Source: a virus
IMG/VR virus record: IMGVR_UViG_3300022602_000256
Span: 1 to 34,563 of that record
Reading direction: 5' to 3' (one strand)
DNA: 34,563 nucleotides
Made by a program: the position numbers and the translations under genes. Below are positions 13,724 through 23,042 of the stretch, piece by piece. Within the stretch, counting starts at the first letter, position 1. Every line of letters begins with the position of its first letter. The notes under the pieces are model-generated. The model was not told the origin of the DNA, did no database searches, and saw nothing but the letters and a program-made list of their open reading frames with translations.

Positions 13724-13953
13724 AATGTTCCCCCTGAAATACCACCTAGAGCTGTCAAAGTACCATCTACAACTGAATTTCCAGTCACAATTTGATTTCC
13801 TTGGATTGTTTGTTGCCCAGTTTTAATGCTGATGAAATTTGGACTTTGTAACCATAGAAGCCAAGGCAAAGCAGGCTGACCAGAAGTGGGGTCAATAAAG
13901 GGCACTCTCGGCCAAAGTATATTCCCACTAGCACTTGATGATGAAACAGTCAA
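13720..13953 (-). CDS. Small tail-associated protein, 77 aa
   Basis: A 77-aa protein beginning with Ser-rich MTVSSSSASGNILWPRVPFI and a Pro-rich DPTSGQPALPWLLWLQSP segment, then a beta-rich end (TIQGNQIVTGNSVVDGTLTA). The start is TTG at 13953, sharing bases with the TGA of the stabilisation-protein gene and placed right behind GGAGGG within that gene. It lies at the P22 gp26 (tail needle) position, but no coiled coil is visible. Function unknown. Confidence 0.5.
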   Translation of the reverse strand: MTVSSSSASGNILWPRVPFIDPTSGQPALPWLLWLQSPNFISIKTGQQTIQGNQIVTGNSVVDGTLTALGGISGGTF

Positions 13954-15419
13954 TTTTCACCCTCCTCAGCTTTTAAATTAGCAGAAACAATCACAGCCTT
14001 AACTGGATCAGTAATGCTAACCTCAAAGATTCTATCCCTAGACCATCCAAGTCTTCTCCAAATTGCCCTATTTTTGTACTTTCCTACAGCTCCAATAGTA
14101 CACCAATGTTCATTAGAATAGGTAGAACCACCATCATTTGACCATCTAAGCATAGCCTGTGGATTTTGCCCTTGACCTGTTTCTAATCCTACACCTGGTT
14201 GAAACTGTATCTGCAATTCAGCAAAATATTGTCTTTGCAAGTCAGTTACCAAATGTGGGCATCTTCTAAGTCTTCTAATAGTATTCCCTGCCTCTGTATA
14301 TACAGCATTATCTAATTGGTATATTTGACCATTTTGATAGTCTCCAACCAAATAAACATTATTGAAAATAGCCCCACAATTTGATCTATGTCTGTTAAAT
14401 TGAGTTCCATCCCAAGATAACCATTTATGCCACATTTCAGAATTTAAATCAAAAACCCAAGTAATATTAATGGTTGGAAATGTGACCACATAAAACTCAT
14501 GACCATCTAACTGATATGTATATGCAACAGCATCAGCTATGTATTGGTTCATCAAAGTTTGTTCTACAGCATGGGTACTGATTCTTTTGAAAGAATAGCC
14601 TTGCATCACACCAATAATGTTTTGACCTCTTTGATCTTGGCTTACAAAAGCAAATTGTTCACCAAATCTGGCTACTGAGAATGGCGCGGCAATCCCATGC
14701 TGTACAGATGTTCCAGTTACCCTTTGAAATGGAAAACTAATAATGCCAGAAATTACATTTCCTACATCTGTCCACATTTCAGCAGTAAATTCACCAAGCA
14801 AAAATACTTGCCTATGGTCAACAATAAGTGAAACAAGTGGGTCAGGAGCACCATCTTTAGAACCATAATAGGCATTTGTGGATGTAACTAACCCCAAGTC
14901 TGTTGCCGCCCAATTCTGTGTCCCAGGCTGATTGTAAATAATGTAGTTATCCACAACATCACAGATATTAGCCCCTTGCCACGGCCCATCTGTGGTAGGT
15001 AAAGTATAAAAACTATTTGCACTTGCAATCCAATAATACCTATTAACACCATCAACAATATAAGCATTTAAACCTGTGTTGGTCATTATGTTATCTGTAA
15101 TTGATACATAACCTGTGCTTGTAGTTAATGTGCCTATCTTAGTAGATACATATCCAACAGAATAAGTAATAGAATAAACAATAGAACCAACAACAACAAT
15201 TAAATATTTACCACCAGAGAGTGTTCTCATACCCCTAACTGAAGCATTATTTAGTTGTAATATGCTTGTTAAGCCTGGAGTAGGATATAAAGCCACCACA
15301 CCTCTACTGCCAGGAGGCTTTAAAGGATCAATCTCAGGATAGAAATTGATGCACTCTTGAGCTTCTTGATAGATGGAGGCCGCTTCATAGGAGGGGCCAA
15401 CAAAGCCAAAATCAGCCAT
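13950..15419 (-). CDS. Packaged-DNA stabilisation protein, P22 gp10-like tail adaptor
   Basis: A 489-aa beta-rich protein. Opens MADFGFVGPSYEAASIYQEA then CINFYPEIDP and GVVALYPTPGLTSI, the conserved N-terminus of the phage stabilisation family. Later come DPLVSLIVDHRQVFLLGEFT, the WVFDLNSEMWHKWLSWDG repeat typical of the propeller-like fold, and the C-terminal LRRCPHLVTDLQRQYFAELQ. In P22 gp10 forms a ring below gp4 and closes the portal channel. It is coupled to the gp4-like gene by TAATG, the same order as in P22. Confidence 0.85.
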   Translation of the reverse strand: MADFGFVGPSYEAASIYQEAQECINFYPEIDPLKPPGSRGVVALYPTPGLTSILQLNNASVRGMRTLSGGKYLIVVVGSIVYSITYSVGYVSTKIGTLTTSTGYVSITDNIMTNTGLNAYIVDGVNRYYWIASANSFYTLPTTDGPWQGANICDVVDNYIIYNQPGTQNWAATDLGLVTSTNAYYGSKDGAPDPLVSLIVDHRQVFLLGEFTAEMWTDVGNVISGIISFPFQRVTGTSVQHGIAAPFSVARFGEQFAFVSQDQRGQNIIGVMQGYSFKRISTHAVEQTLMNQYIADAVAYTYQLDGHEFYVVTFPTINITWVFDLNSEMWHKWLSWDGTQFNRHRSNCGAIFNNVYLVGDYQNGQIYQLDNAVYTEAGNTIRRLRRCPHLVTDLQRQYFAELQIQFQPGVGLETGQGQNPQAMLRWSNDGGSTYSNEHWCTIGAVGKYKNRAIWRRLGWSRDRIFEVSITDPVKAVIVSANLKAEEGEN

Positions 15420-16396
15420 TATCTAAAGAACCCCCCAGAAAGTATCCAGCCTGCATCTTTTTGTCTTCCAACTAAAAGTGAATCTGCATAAGTAGAAACA
15501 ATTGCTGGGTTCATATTTGTCCTCTTTACTGTTGACTTCCCTTGTGCGGCAAACTTCATAATCATCTGAATTTGTGTGGGACTGGCTTTGCCATACATAG
15601 GCATTAATCTTTCTGCCAAGCACCACCTAAGAGCCATGTTGTAACCTTGTGGCAAGTTGATATTATCAAATTGTGTGGTAAATCTTTGAAAAATTTGATC
15701 TACAAATATGTGCATTTCTCCCTGGCTGGGGTTCGGCCACAGGTACACATTCCCCAAAGTTTCTGTGGGTTCATAGTACACAGCCTTCGGCCACGGCCCA
15801 TTTAGTGTCTTCAACCCAATCATTTGATATTGCTCAACATTTAAAACAGAAACTGGGTAATCTAATCCACCATTTGTTATTGGTTGACCATTAGAGTAAG
15901 TATTAATTCTCACAAAAGCAGAATTAAACCTTAATGGTCTTTGGTAATATGAATTAATGGTTTCACTTGATATAGGACTTGAATAAGTCTTATTTAACAA
16001 ATAAGTGCCTGCCTCATTTACATTGTTTCCTGCCCCTGTGAGCATTTGAACAATTGTTGTGCCTGATGTAATACCAGTTCCACTAAGAGTTTGACCAAGA
16101 GAAATGCCACCAGACTGGATAGAAGTAATATTGAGAACATTACCAGTAATGCTTCCAGTAAAGATAGCACCAATCTGACCCCCTGGGCCGATGGTGTACT
16201 GAGTTTGTCCAGAAACAACAGGAAATATGATTTCATTTTTATAAAACACCATCATGTCTTCATTAGACCATTGATCTAACATATCTTGCAACATATCAAA
16301 AGCATCTTGGGATGCCTCAGCAGTTGGAGTTTCACCAGCTTCTAATGCCCCAATGTCTTTTAAAGCCCTGCTAATAATGTCATTTGGTGTAGTCAT
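15419..16396 (-). CDS. P22 gp4-like tail accessory factor with inserted beta domain
   Basis: A 325-aa protein. N-terminal MTTPNDIISRALKDIGALEA and FDMLQDMLDQWSNEDMM, and C-terminal GYNMALRWCLAERLMPMYGK, match the gp4 tail adaptor family. It attaches under the portal and stabilises packaged DNA. Unusual: residues about 78-148 (GSITGNVLNITSIQSGG, LGQTLSGTGITSGTTIVQML, AGTYLLNKTYSSPISS) form an extra Ser/Thr/Gly-rich beta domain inside the TYTIGPGG..FRINTY region. This repeat-like domain is seen in many phage surface proteins. Family proteins without it are about 160-250 aa. Confidence 0.85.
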   Translation of the reverse strand: MTTPNDIISRALKDIGALEAGETPTAEASQDAFDMLQDMLDQWSNEDMMVFYKNEIIFPVVSGQTQYTIGPGGQIGAIFTGSITGNVLNITSIQSGGISLGQTLSGTGITSGTTIVQMLTGAGNNVNEAGTYLLNKTYSSPISSETINSYYQRPLRFNSAFVRINTYSNGQPITNGGLDYPVSVLNVEQYQMIGLKTLNGPWPKAVYYEPTETLGNVYLWPNPSQGEMHIFVDQIFQRFTTQFDNINLPQGYNMALRWCLAERLMPMYGKASPTQIQMIMKFAAQGKSTVKRTNMNPAIVSTYADSLLVGRQKDAGWILSGGFFR

Positions 16397-16398
16397 AA

Positions 16399-18513
16399 TT
16401 ATGCAAATGGTGAGTTAAGTGTAATTGTGATATATGTATTACTTTGAGCTGGTGCAGGTTTAGTAATATTTATGGTTGTTCCACTAATACTACTTATGTA
16501 ACTGTTAGTGCTTGCAGTTGCTCCACTTGCTGATCCAGTTCCATTCATACTTGCAACAGTACCACTCAAATAAAGCAATTTGTATAAGTTTCTATCAATA
16601 GCACCATAATCTAAATTTAATAAAAATTCAGCAAATGGAGTGTAATTGTAAGTACCTGATACTAAAGATGGATAACTAGCCAAATTAACTGCAATTGTTG
16701 CATTGGTTGAATCAGTAAGTGCTATTAAAAGTTGTTGATCTATGTATGTGGGTAATTCATGTCCTGAAGCACTATTTACAGTAAATCCACCATTTGTAGT
16801 AGGGGTAAATGTAAATTTGTTCCCTGATAATATATATGTACCTAGACCACTAACATATTGATCCATGTAAACAGCATTATCACCCCAACCATAAAATTCA
16901 TTGTTTGTAAAATAACATGATTGTTGACTTGCTAAATCAGAATAAAGATATATACATTGGGTTGATTGAGTTGTGTAATTATAAAATTTATTGCCAGATA
17001 TAACTCCATTTTTTACATTTTTAAATAATCCATAATTACCAATTGTTGCGTAATAATTATGAATATTATTTACATATTTTAGCCCCTGTGCATTTACTGG
17101 AGTATTCCAAGGTTGTGATGTGCTATAAGATGTAAATACATTGTTAGAAATTGTTACATCATTATTATAATTACCCCATGTTAGTGCTTGCCACATCTGA
17201 CCACCACCATAATCAACAAGAATTGCATTATTAGAAAATACAATATTTTGTGCATTTGGGCTTATGGATGATATAAGGATTGCTCCACCAGTAGAAGTAT
17301 TTACTCCTATTGAACTACCAGCATTATTGGTATAAGTTGATTGTCTATGTACAGTATTTCCAATCCAATTTAAATTTAAACATCCAAGAGTAGCACTTGC
17401 ATCTACAAACAAAGCAATTTCACCATTATTACACCTAGTGACAAAATTACCAGTAAATGTGCAACTAATGCCACCTTCAATATCTAGACCAACATCACCG
17501 CAATCATTAACAATACAGCCTGTAACTGTTACTTGTTGGCAAGTTGCCATAAATATCCCACCACCACTACAAGTAGAAACTCTGCAATCAGTAATTAAAG
17601 TGTTTAAACATTTAAATAATTGCATGCCATTTGTACTGTTAACAATTGTGCAATTTGTGACCATTACATTATAAGATGCCGCTAATTGAATAGCCTGTGC
17701 TCCTGCTACACTATTAACAATCCAAACATTATCAATTAAAACATCAGTCTGATTACTTACAAGAATACCACCATTATTAAAACCACCACCATCAATATAA
17801 ATATCTCTAATTGCATTATGCCCACCCATTGATATACATTGTCCTTGGGCATCTCCATTAGGAATACCTCTGGAAATAGCTTGTTTTGTCTTAATGACTG
17901 TGGACATACCATCACCAACAACATCAATATTGTTTGGCACTTGTAAAATAGATGAAATTAAATATGTACCTTCAGGAATATAAAAAGTACCACCACCATT
18001 GTTACCTACTGCAGTCAAACCAGCTTGTAATGCAGTTGTATCATCAGTAGTTCCATTACCAGTAGCACCAAAATCTTTTGCATCAATGTAATATTGGAGT
18101 TTTTGCCCTACAGTTCTACTTGTAGCACCAGTTAAAGCACCTGATCCATTAGACTGAATAAATCCAACTAAATTAGCACCTAATGCTGGATTGGTATTAT
18201 TGGTTAAACTTGATAAATCATTGATACCAGGTATATTGTCATAGCTACCAATTTGCACAGCCCCTGCAGTTTGTAAAACAAACTTGTAAGTGCTACCAGC
18301 AATTAACCATATTTCATTGGTTACTCTACCTGAACTATCTAAAACAATTGGATTTGAATTAGCAACTGATCCTGCATTTGTTGTATATGTGGCTGTAGGT
18401 GTTGTTGTACCAGCCGCATATGTATAAATTAAACCACCAAACAAAGGAACACCATTGTTATCAAAAAATTGTGCTCCTGCTCCTGCAAAATATGAAAGAT
18501 TAACTGCTGTCAT
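16399..18513 (-). CDS. Tailspike with right-handed beta-helix
   Basis: A 704-aa protein. Residues 1-95 are a virion-binding domain (VPLFGGLIYTYAAGTTTPTA and VLDSSGRVTNEIWLIAGSTY). From about 145, DAKDFGATGNGTTDDTTALQ marks the classic start of a pectate-lyase-like right-handed beta-helix; many stacked NxVIxNNVF-like rungs follow to about 590 (MVTNCTIVNSTNGMQLF, VVRQCIVNDCGDVGLDIEGG region). The last 110 residues are a trimer-forming or folding tip. Receptor-binding depolymerases have this form; the exact sugar cannot be told. ATG at 18513 follows AAGGTG. Confidence 0.8.
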   Translation of the reverse strand: MTAVNLSYFAGAGAQFFDNNGVPLFGGLIYTYAAGTTTPTATYTTNAGSVANSNPIVLDSSGRVTNEIWLIAGSTYKFVLQTAGAVQIGSYDNIPGINDLSSLTNNTNPALGANLVGFIQSNGSGALTGATSRTVGQKLQYYIDAKDFGATGNGTTDDTTALQAGLTAVGNNGGGTFYIPEGTYLISSILQVPNNIDVVGDGMSTVIKTKQAISRGIPNGDAQGQCISMGGHNAIRDIYIDGGGFNNGGILVSNQTDVLIDNVWIVNSVAGAQAIQLAASYNVMVTNCTIVNSTNGMQLFKCLNTLITDCRVSTCSGGGIFMATCQQVTVTGCIVNDCGDVGLDIEGGISCTFTGNFVTRCNNGEIALFVDASATLGCLNLNWIGNTVHRQSTYTNNAGSSIGVNTSTGGAILISSISPNAQNIVFSNNAILVDYGGGQMWQALTWGNYNNDVTISNNVFTSYSTSQPWNTPVNAQGLKYVNNIHNYYATIGNYGLFKNVKNGVISGNKFYNYTTQSTQCIYLYSDLASQQSCYFTNNEFYGWGDNAVYMDQYVSGLGTYILSGNKFTFTPTTNGGFTVNSASGHELPTYIDQQLLIALTDSTNATIAVNLASYPSLVSGTYNYTPFAEFLLNLDYGAIDRNLYKLLYLSGTVASMNGTGSASGATASTNSYISSISGTTINITKPAPAQSNTYITITLNSPFA

Positions 18514-18522
18514 TGTTGCACC

Positions 18523-18774
18523 TTATGGTTTTGATGAAGCTACTGATGCTTCATAAGCTGAAATTACTTCTTGAGTCCAAGTAGCATTAGCTATTGCAGG
18601 AACTGGGCTTGGGTCAGTTTGTGCACCAACATCTCCTGGATGCCGAACCCATCTTGTAAAATTTCTGTTTATTTCAACATTATTTTCGGTAATTATTTGT
18701 GCTTGACGAATTTGTAAACTGCCATCTTGTAACACTTCTACTTTGTCAATAACTGTTGATGTAGATATAGTCAT
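18523..18774 (-). CDS. Small protein between fiber and tailspike, 83 aa
   Basis: An 83-aa protein: beta-rich N-terminus (STVIDKVEVLQDGSLQIRQA), NRNFTRWVRHPGD, and a C-terminal WTQEVISAYEASVASSKP helix. Proteins with the RWVRHPGDD-like motif are widely found next to phage tail fiber genes, probably as fiber-associated or chaperone-like factors. ATG at 18774 follows AAGGA. Role not established. Confidence 0.55.
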   Translation of the reverse strand: MTISTSTVIDKVEVLQDGSLQIRQAQIITENNVEINRNFTRWVRHPGDVGAQTDPSPVPAIANATWTQEVISAYEASVASSKP

Positions 18775-18782
18775 ATTTTTCC

Positions 18783-19850
18783 TTAGAATGTTGTTTGATA
18801 AACACCACTAAAACTTACAAAATTTCCTGAGTATTGAAGATTTGTATAAGTTCCATTTGTATTTGTTCTAAAAAAGAAATTAGTAGTATTTCTTCCAATA
18901 GTAAAAATTGGACTTAATCCAGCATTTGTACTTGTTAAAAGTAAACCCATAGTATTTGAGCCTTGTTCACTAGCCGCAGTAAAAGGCAACCCACCTAATG
19001 CAGGGTTTGATGTGCTTGAAGTAGTAGGATAATTAACTTGACCTGATACCCAAACTAAATTACCTATTTTTGTATAATTTCCAGTAGCACTTGTAAATGT
19101 TAAACTAGCACCTGATTGGTCTGTAGGAGTCCAAGTACCTATTTCATAATCATTTAAAGTGCTATTGACTGAAGCATTGGTATTATTAAATGTAATACCA
19201 TTTGTTCCAGCAGCAAAATTTAAAGCTGTTAGACCACTAAAAGATGTAACAGTTGAACCAAGTGATACAGATGTACTTCCAATAGTAACTGAACTATTTG
19301 TTAATGCAGAATTAGGAATTGAAGTTAAAGATGCTCCAGAACCACTAAATACAATTGCAGTTAAAGTTCCTGTGGATGGATTAAATTTAAATTTTGTAGA
19401 ACTTGTATATTCAGGAAGATTACCAGTTGTAGCTGTTTTCCAAACTGGATACATAACTGCATTTGTTGATGTGTCATCAGTTGTATTTGTATTTGTGGCA
19501 TTTGTAGCTGAACCAACAGACAAAGTAGATTGAGCTACCCATGTAGGTGCAGAACCATTTGACTCTAATACATATCCACTTGTTCCAATTCCTAGTTTTG
19601 ATAATGCAGTTCCAGAAGCATAATAAGGCAAATCTCCTGCTGTATAGCTAGTGAGTCCTGTTCCACCAGCACTTGTGGGAGTTGTCTTCCATCCAATTAC
19701 TTGAAGTGTTGAAGAATTATCTTTATAAAATAATTTTCCATCAGTATAGTTAATAGCCAATTCACCACTAGCTAAATTGCTAGTAGATGGAGTATTCCCT
19801 GTAGTACCACTGTTATACAGTATTATTGGAGTGTAATTGGTTTGTGCCAT
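18783..19850 (-). CDS. Tail fiber protein A
   Basis: A 355-aa Ser/Thr/Gly-rich fiber. N-terminus YTPIILYNSGTTGNTPSTSN and LASGELAINYTDGKLFYKDN is the conserved start of many phage fibers. The middle carries a repeat module (GLTSYTAGDLPYYASG, GTSGYVLESNGSAPTWVAQS, LSVGSATN, DDTSTNAVMYPVW, EYTSSTKFKFNPSTG) shared with the fiber at 20164-21969. The C-terminal ~110 residues (YEIGTWTPTDQSGASLTFTS onwards) look like a separate beta-sandwich tip, a likely receptor-binding end. Confidence 0.7.
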   Translation of the reverse strand: MAQTNYTPIILYNSGTTGNTPSTSNLASGELAINYTDGKLFYKDNSSTLQVIGWKTTPTSAGGTGLTSYTAGDLPYYASGTALSKLGIGTSGYVLESNGSAPTWVAQSTLSVGSATNATNTNTTDDTSTNAVMYPVWKTATTGNLPEYTSSTKFKFNPSTGTLTAIVFSGSGASLTSIPNSALTNSSVTIGSTSVSLGSTVTSFSGLTALNFAAGTNGITFNNTNASVNSTLNDYEIGTWTPTDQSGASLTFTSATGNYTKIGNLVWVSGQVNYPTTSSTSNPALGGLPFTAASEQGSNTMGLLLTSTNAGLSPIFTIGRNTTNFFFRTNTNGTYTNLQYSGNFVSFSGVYQTTF

Positions 19851-19852
19851 TT

Positions 19853-20164
19853 TTAGATATTAGGTGTAAAAACTTGAGGCATCCAAGGAGGAATTACAGC
19901 TTGCTTTTCCAAAGATTTTAACTGTTCTTGCAGTCTAGATGTAATAATATTTACCCCATCTTTCATAGTTTCAGCTTCAATCCATTGAGCTACTATTTGT
20001 TCAGTAATTTGCTCAAAAGGAACTTTAATTTCAGGATTTTGAAACCACCAATTACCTTCAGTTTCTACCTTTTTTTTATCTTCAGTGGCAGTCACAAAGT
20101 ATTTGGCATGGGTAATTAACCCATTTTCAGCAGAAATTTCTAATATTTTCCATGTGATTTCCAT
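19853..20164 (-). CDS. Small tail-cluster protein, 103 aa
   Basis: A 103-aa protein. N-terminal half is beta-rich (MEITWKILEISAENGLITHA, KYFVTATEDKKKVETEGNWW), C-terminal half helical (FEQITEQIVAQWIEAETMKD, IITSRLQEQLKSLEKQ). Proteins starting with this ITWxI..ISAENGLITxA pattern are common between fiber genes in aquatic phages. Possible fiber assembly or virion component. Adjacent genes on both sides share a 2-3 nt spacing. Confidence 0.55.
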   Translation of the reverse strand: MEITWKILEISAENGLITHAKYFVTATEDKKKVETEGNWWFQNPEIKVPFEQITEQIVAQWIEAETMKDGVNIITSRLQEQLKSLEKQAVIPPWMPQVFTPNI

Positions 20165-21969
20165 TAGAAAGCACCTCCATTAAGTCCATTAGTGATACAT
20201 CCAGTGCTAGGGTAATAAGTTAATTTGGTTGAACTGGTGTATTCAGTTGTCAAATTTCCACTGGTTTGGTTAGCAAAAAGCAAGTATCTTGTGCCTGCTG
20301 TGGTTGTGTCATCAGTCACAGTTGCATAGGCAGTTGGAGTTGTCCAACTAGGTGCAGATGATCCATTACTGGTTAAAACTTGTCCAGTTGTACCATTTGC
20401 CAGAAAAACAGTTGTTCCAGCACCAGATTGATAAGGGATATTGCTTGCCACTCCTCCAGCCAAATTAGTAGCAGTTCCTACTGCCAGACTAGACTGAGCT
20501 GTGTATTGAGGAGCAGATGCCCCTGCAGTTAAGACATATCCTGAAGTCCCAAGACTTAAAAAGCTAGTAGCTCCTGAGCCAGTTTGATAAGGAATTGCTC
20601 CTGCTGTGCCACTAGCAATATTTGTGGCAGTTCCAACTGTAAGGCTAGAAGTTGCAACCCAAATGGGAGCAGAAACTGCCCCTAAAGTCATAAGTAATGA
20701 TCCAGAAGTGCCAGGACTCAAATAAGCTGTAGTGGCTGACCCAGACTGATAAGGCAAGGAATATTGGGTTGTTCCAGCCAAGTTACTAGCTGTTGTGGCT
20801 GTATTGGCATTGCCTGTGGTGTTTTGGTTAAAGGTCGGCCAGGTAAATGTCCCTGTTGAAAAATTCCCAGACTGAGGAGTTCCCAATATTGGAGTCACAA
20901 AAGTAGGTGATGTAGCAAGTGCTACAACTGTCCCAGAACCTGTGGTTGAATAACTTGTACCCCAAGCACTACCAGTTGAATTAGGGATGCCTGCACCTGG
21001 ATAAACCATTGTGCTAGAGGCATTTATTGTTATTGCACTTGATCCATTGTAGGTAGTGCCAGAACTAAAAGTAATGTTAGTTCCAGCTGTCAAATTAGCC
21101 AAATTAGAGCCAAGTGCAATTCCTGAAATTGTGGAATTTGTGAGTCCAGAATTAGGGATGGTTGCATTAATTTGGCTTGGTGCAATACTAATTGTGGTAT
21201 TAGTTACAGATGAAACTTGACCAGATGCATTTGTAACAAATACTGGAACACTAGAGGCAGAGCCATAAGTGCCTGATGTGCCAACTGGGGTAATGCTAAA
21301 AGTGTATGCACTTAGAGTCAAGCCTGTGCCTGCAAAGTAGCTTGCCGCGTTTGCCAACTGACTCCAAGTCACTGGAGTTACTCCTAATGTTCCACCACTA
21401 GCAATGGTACAAACCCAGCCAGAGTTTTGCTGAGTTGAGCCATTTTGAATAAATGTAAAGGCTGAAATTAAGCTATTCCAAGTGTTTGCATCACTTGATC
21501 TAGACCATGTTCCTGAAGATGCTACATAAATTCCATTTTGTGATGATGTGCTCTGGTTTTTAACCAAAACCCTATCATTTACTAAAGTCGTGTACCCATC
21601 AATAGTTTGCAAACCAGATAATGTAATGTTGGCTGTAGTTGCAACTGCACATTCAGCCTTAATTGCATAACCTTGTACAAACATATCCACATAGTTTTTA
21701 TTAACTAGGTCTGTGGGATTGCTTGGAGTTGTGCTAATTGAGCCTGTTGTGGTGCTAATATTGGTAAAAGCACCTGAAGATGGTGTAACTAGCCCAATTG
21801 AGGAGCTATTTATTGTGCTATTTGTGATTGTCAGACCACTCTGAACTGGGTTCAAAGTAGCATAAAAAGGCTGTCCTTGCCCTATAAAAGTATTAAAACT
21901 ACCATCTAAATTGAAATATGCCTGAACTGGCAAGATATTTTGGTCAGATGTTAGGGCAGGAGCACTCAT
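20164..21969 (-). CDS. Tail fiber protein B with tandem repeats
   Basis: A 601-aa fiber. Near residues 85-200 is a conserved phage-fiber domain (VNKNYVDMFVQGYAIKAECA, NITLSGLQTIDG, RVLVKNQSTSSQNGIYVASS, WSRSSDANTW). The C-terminal part holds three tandem units of about 50 residues of the form (S)LxVGTATNxAxG..IPYQxGxGxxxFLxxGTxGxVLxxGxSAP. The start is ATG at 21969, since the upstream in-frame ATG lies inside the preceding gene. It shares the last module with fiber A, so the two genes look like paralogues. Confidence 0.7.
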   Translation of the reverse strand: MSAPALTSDQNILPVQAYFNLDGSFNTFIGQGQPFYATLNPVQSGLTITNSTINSSSIGLVTPSSGAFTNISTTTGSISTTPSNPTDLVNKNYVDMFVQGYAIKAECAVATTANITLSGLQTIDGYTTLVNDRVLVKNQSTSSQNGIYVASSGTWSRSSDANTWNSLISAFTFIQNGSTQQNSGWVCTIASGGTLGVTPVTWSQLANAASYFAGTGLTLSAYTFSITPVGTSGTYGSASSVPVFVTNASGQVSSVTNTTISIAPSQINATIPNSGLTNSTISGIALGSNLANLTAGTNITFSSGTTYNGSSAITINASSTMVYPGAGIPNSTGSAWGTSYSTTGSGTVVALATSPTFVTPILGTPQSGNFSTGTFTWPTFNQNTTGNANTATTASNLAGTTQYSLPYQSGSATTAYLSPGTSGSLLMTLGAVSAPIWVATSSLTVGTATNIASGTAGAIPYQTGSGATSFLSLGTSGYVLTAGASAPQYTAQSSLAVGTATNLAGGVASNIPYQSGAGTTVFLANGTTGQVLTSNGSSAPSWTTPTAYATVTDDTTTAGTRYLLFANQTSGNLTTEYTSSTKLTYYPSTGCITNGLNGGAF

Positions 21970-21971
21970 TA

Positions 21972-22331
21972 TTAATATGCAATGCAAGTCATGACAATAA
22001 CATCACCAGCAGACATATTTGTTGCAAGTCCAGTGGTAATACCATAGCCAGTCATTGTGACTGATGTGGTGCTACTAGCTGTTTGTTGCAAAAATATTCC
22101 TGAACCATTGGTAACATCATTAGCAATACACATCCAACCATTTGGAGCTGGAGGTAGTGTTAGTGTTCCAGATGCGGCTCCCCCTGTCCCCACAGTCACA
22201 GCAAAACAATTTGGACTTACTCCCTTAATTGTGGGTGAAGTACCAAATCCACTTGCTATAACTGGTTGAGTAGAGAAAGTAGTAACAGGAACAGTGTTAG
22301 TTGTATTTGTAAAAGCTACTTGGTTTGTCAT
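21972..22331 (-). CDS. Small virion protein, 119 aa
   Basis: A 119-aa beta-rich protein with high Thr/Gly content (TVGTGGAASGTLTLPPAPNG and WMCIANDVTNGSGIFLQQTA). The TLPPAPNGWMCIANDVT segment recurs in phage proteins next to fibers and may be a trimeric beta-sandwich. It overlaps the upstream gene by ATGA. Role is probably structural; no specific family recognised. Confidence 0.5.
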   Translation of the reverse strand: MTNQVAFTNTTNTVPVTTFSTQPVIASGFGTSPTIKGVSPNCFAVTVGTGGAASGTLTLPPAPNGWMCIANDVTNGSGIFLQQTASSTTSVTMTGYGITTGLATNMSAGDVIVMTCIAY

Positions 22332-22681
22332 GATTGATCTGCCACAGGCATTACATATAAAGTATTTGCTGTTCCAACTGCACTTAGATTAAATCCATTA
22401 GCAGGCACTGCAATCACAGTAGGTTGAGACATGGAAATACCAAGCACAAATGATGTGCTAGTGTTTCCTGCTGTAGGCAATACTGCTGGAGTTGGAGTGA
22501 TGCTAGTAGGATTTAAAGGAGCAATTGAAATAGCAATAGGTGTAGAGCCAGTATTCAAAAATGCACAGTAGTTAATCTGGTCATTGCCAACTGGGACAAT
22601 GCTTAAAGAACTACTTGCAGTTGTTGTTACTGCCACAGCATAGGTTTGCCCTATGGGTCTGTATACACTGGTATTTGCCAT
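22328..22681 (-). CDS. Small virion protein, 117 aa
   Basis: A 117-aa Ser/Thr/Ala-rich, probably beta-sandwich protein (RPIGQTYAVAVTTTASSSLS, INYCAFLNTGSTPIAISIAP, VIAVPANGFNLSAVG). The motif NTGSTPIAISIAP is typical of small phage capsid-surface or fiber-base proteins. Coupled by ATGA to the next gene and placed 2 nt after the 107-aa gene, so the three small proteins are likely made together. Confidence 0.5.
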   Translation of the reverse strand: MANTSVYRPIGQTYAVAVTTTASSSLSIVPVGNDQINYCAFLNTGSTPIAISIAPLNPTSITPTPAVLPTAGNTSTSFVLGISMSQPTVIAVPANGFNLSAVGTANTLYVMPVADQS

Positions 22682-22683
22682 GA

Positions 22684-23007
22684 TTAGACTGCATTTACTG
22701 GTATGGGGCCGTCACTCCTGAGCACCTCAACCAAATATGAACCTGATGCTGGAGTTGCTGAAGAACCAGATGTGTTCACAAATTGAATTGTCAAAGTGTT
22801 ATTAGCAGAAACATAGTCATTTGCAATTGCAATGCCTGCTGTTTGAGCACCACCATTGAATGAAACATTGGTAACATCAGTTGTCAAAAGACCAGGAACT
22901 GTAAAACTTTGTGATGCTGAAGTACCAGTTACTGCTGATGGTGTGAGTGATGGATTTGCTAAGAAATATGCATTTACATTTCCACGCAATATTGTGGTTG
23001 AGGGCAT
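22684..23007 (-). CDS. Small virion protein, 107 aa
   Basis: A 107-aa beta-rich protein (RGNVNAYFLANPSLTPSAVT, FTVPGLLTTDVTNVSFNGGA, NTLTIQFVNTSGSSATPASG). The FTVPGL..TD.V.VSFNG pattern is seen in small phage structural proteins. It is the first gene after the terminator downstream of the coat unit, and ATG at 23007 follows AAAGGA. Function in the virion is not established. Confidence 0.5.
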   Translation of the reverse strand: MPSTTILRGNVNAYFLANPSLTPSAVTGTSASQSFTVPGLLTTDVTNVSFNGGAQTAGIAIANDYVSANNTLTIQFVNTSGSSATPASGSYLVEVLRSDGPIPVNAV

Positions 23008-23042
23008 GATTTTTCCTTTAAGATTATTAAATTGTACTGTTT

